Part shown: positions 62,220 to 64,000 of the stretch, piece by piece
How the letters are laid out: each line of letters begins with the position of its first letter
Numbering within the stretch: position 1 is the first letter of the stretch
Assembly: GCF_014839805.1 (NCBI RefSeq)
Contig: NC_051134.1
Location: forward strand, 14,105,170-14,169,169
Length of the DNA stretch: 64,000 nt
Reading direction: 5' to 3'
Source of the DNA: Manduca sexta
Lineage: Eukaryota > Arthropoda > Insecta > Lepidoptera > Sphingidae
Made by a program: the position numbers and the translations under genes
The notes under the pieces: model-generated
The model's input: the letters and a program-made list of their open reading frames with translations, nothing else
Database searches by the model: none
What the model was told of the DNA's origin: nothing

Positions 62220-64000
62220 TCGAGGATATAGCAATGGTAAAATGCTTCTGCTATGTTCTGTGCGTGCCACGAGCCATCATATATAAGTAATGGTAATAGT
62301 ACTTACCTTACATACAATAACTGGTGAGAATTAGAGAGTAGGTGTTAAGGTTTCGATTATACATAATTTAGAAATGTTTTCTTGTTACTTATATAATTTG
62401 CTATTGTGGTAAATATAATCTTTTGCAAAATGTTTAACCAGACATTATTAATTATTTTACATGGGATAAAAATGTAATCAGTCTTAGTGTGTCTGTTTTG
62501 AAATTTTTATTAGCTTACATGGACAATTTATCTCCATTTTTGTTAGCCTCGATGTAAATCAACATCGACTTGTCGAAAAAATTACAAGCTGATCCGTCAA
62601 ATTGTCTAGTTTTTTAAAATAAAATAGTAAAAATTGTTGAAAACATTTTATATTCAATAAAGAACTTTATTTATATTTGATAAAGGCGATGGAGTAACAT
62701 AATCCAAGTGTTGAGATAAACAAAGGGTCGGATTGGCCGCCCTCGTCAACAATTCACTTTTTCACGTGGGTAACTTGGCAGATTTTGTTTAAGGAAAACT
62801 TTTATCAAATTCTATTAGGAAAACCATTTATATTCAACGAGGAAATCCAAGTTAGATGATATTTCTTTAAGAAAGAGTTAATAAATGTGAGACATGATAA
62901 TTACTCATCTAATACTTTTAAAACTCCTTAAGAGTTTTAAAAATTCGCTATAAAAATCGTAACGTAACTCTAAAAGTTGTTTCATTTATTACAAAAAGCC
63001 ATTTTATGAATTTCATCTAGCAATTAATGGTATAATATATTTTTTTTCACTCAATAGCTAAGGTTTTTTTTGAGACTTAGACGCGTGGAAGTCCTTTAAA
63101 ACAATGGAGTTTTCTGTAGGTAAATTGTTTTTCCTTCTTTACTGTAATTTATAATATTGTCACAGCAAATATTATGTGAATTTATTTTTTATTATTATTA
63201 TATTTTTCATTTATTCTGTTTATTCTGAAAGTTGTAACACTGTAAAAGGCTCAAAAAATAATCCCTAATATTATTATTACCAAATTAAAGATAAAGAAGG
63301 AATAAGCTTTTAAAGATGTGCGAAACCAAAAAACCTGTATCCGAACATTGCTAAAGGAAAGTGTTATAAGGCTATCTTTTCCCGTAAATTTGTCACGTAC
63401 CGGCTTGGATAATTTAAGATTACGTTCAGTAAATACGAAATAGGTACAAAACATGGATACGATGCTATCTTCAGACACGTAGCGAACCCTTAAACTTTAT
63501 CTAAGCTCTTATTGGAGTTTCTTAAAACTTTATTGTCATTTCAACATCTTCTTAGTGTACACTCTTATAAAGGTAATTAATGTAATTACATGTTTAAAAG
63601 TGTGAACATCTTTATTTTTTACTAAGAGTGTTCTCTTTCCTTTGTATTTAAAAATTCACCTAAATTGACTAGCCACGAGGTTACTTCTTTAAAGTGGTAG
63701 GAATGTGGTCATTTTATACCAAGTTCGAAGAATAGAAAGTCTAGAATACAACCCATCTAAATTGAATATTTTAGTTTAGATAATCTCGCTATTTTTAAGA
63801 AATTATTATGCATATATAAGGTAGTATGACCGAAGAAAGCCTGGTTCCTAACAAGGCATCCAACCCAGCATGCATGTATTTTTGGTAGTTTTTTGTGTTG
63901 TAGTACAAAAAAAATACTACGATTTTTGTAAGTTCTTTTATTTTTACATTTTTAATATTTATTGATACGTTGCAGTTTAATCAAAAGTTATTCTTTATGT
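62220..64000. other. AT-rich stretch, nothing supported
   Basis: No gene, repeat family or RNA gene is recognisable up to the right edge. A loose hairpin with GTAGT and ACTAC arms lies around 63,890-63,930. Confidence 0.5.

Overview
The window looks like moth or butterfly (Lepidoptera) nuclear DNA. It is AT-rich, with short exons, GT-AG introns and tRNA-derived SINEs ending in TTATTA or TG runs. It also carries LINE 3' ends of a kind I know from lepidopteran genomes and a maT-type (DD37D) mariner element. No prokaryotic, organellar or viral gene organisation is visible. Order and families were judged by eye, with no database search.

Layout. At the left edge (1-141) an open frame enters on the + strand and ends in a proline-rich C-terminus. 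From there to about 46 kb I can support no protein-coding gene. This long stretch is AT-rich and broken by several CpG-rich clusters, the clearest at 13.6-13.9, 16.0-16.3, 20.0-20.3 and 27.8-28.15 kb. These could be alternative promoters or 5' exons of long genes. It also holds one SINE (22.7 kb), a nearly intact maT transposon (33,603-34,900, one frameshift) and LINE 3' fragments near 20.6, 22.2, 41.9 and 42.6 kb. A possible minus-strand non-coding first exon with a strong splice donor and two TATCGATA motifs lies at 45.3-45.5 kb.

Two complete spliced genes lie at 47-58 kb, arranged tail to tail. HYPK (+, three exons, 47,175-48,533, 120 aa) is the Huntingtin-interacting protein K homologue, a partner of the NatA N-terminal acetyltransferase with a C-terminal UBA-like domain. 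Opposite it, a seven-exon gene (-, 58,182-49,514, 225 aa) encodes a small type I membrane protein. It has a signal peptide, a 14-cysteine ectodomain with an EGF-like part, one membrane helix and a short cytosolic tail with two PPxY motifs. I do not recognise it as a named protein. All seven exons join in frame with consensus splice sites. Its introns are rich in retroelement debris, including an element with six 123-bp tandem units and an inverted degraded relative, so exons 3 and 4 lie between opposed copies.

The right end (58.2-64 kb) contains SINEs, one with a perfect 10-bp target-site duplication, and LINE remnants. I see no gene there.
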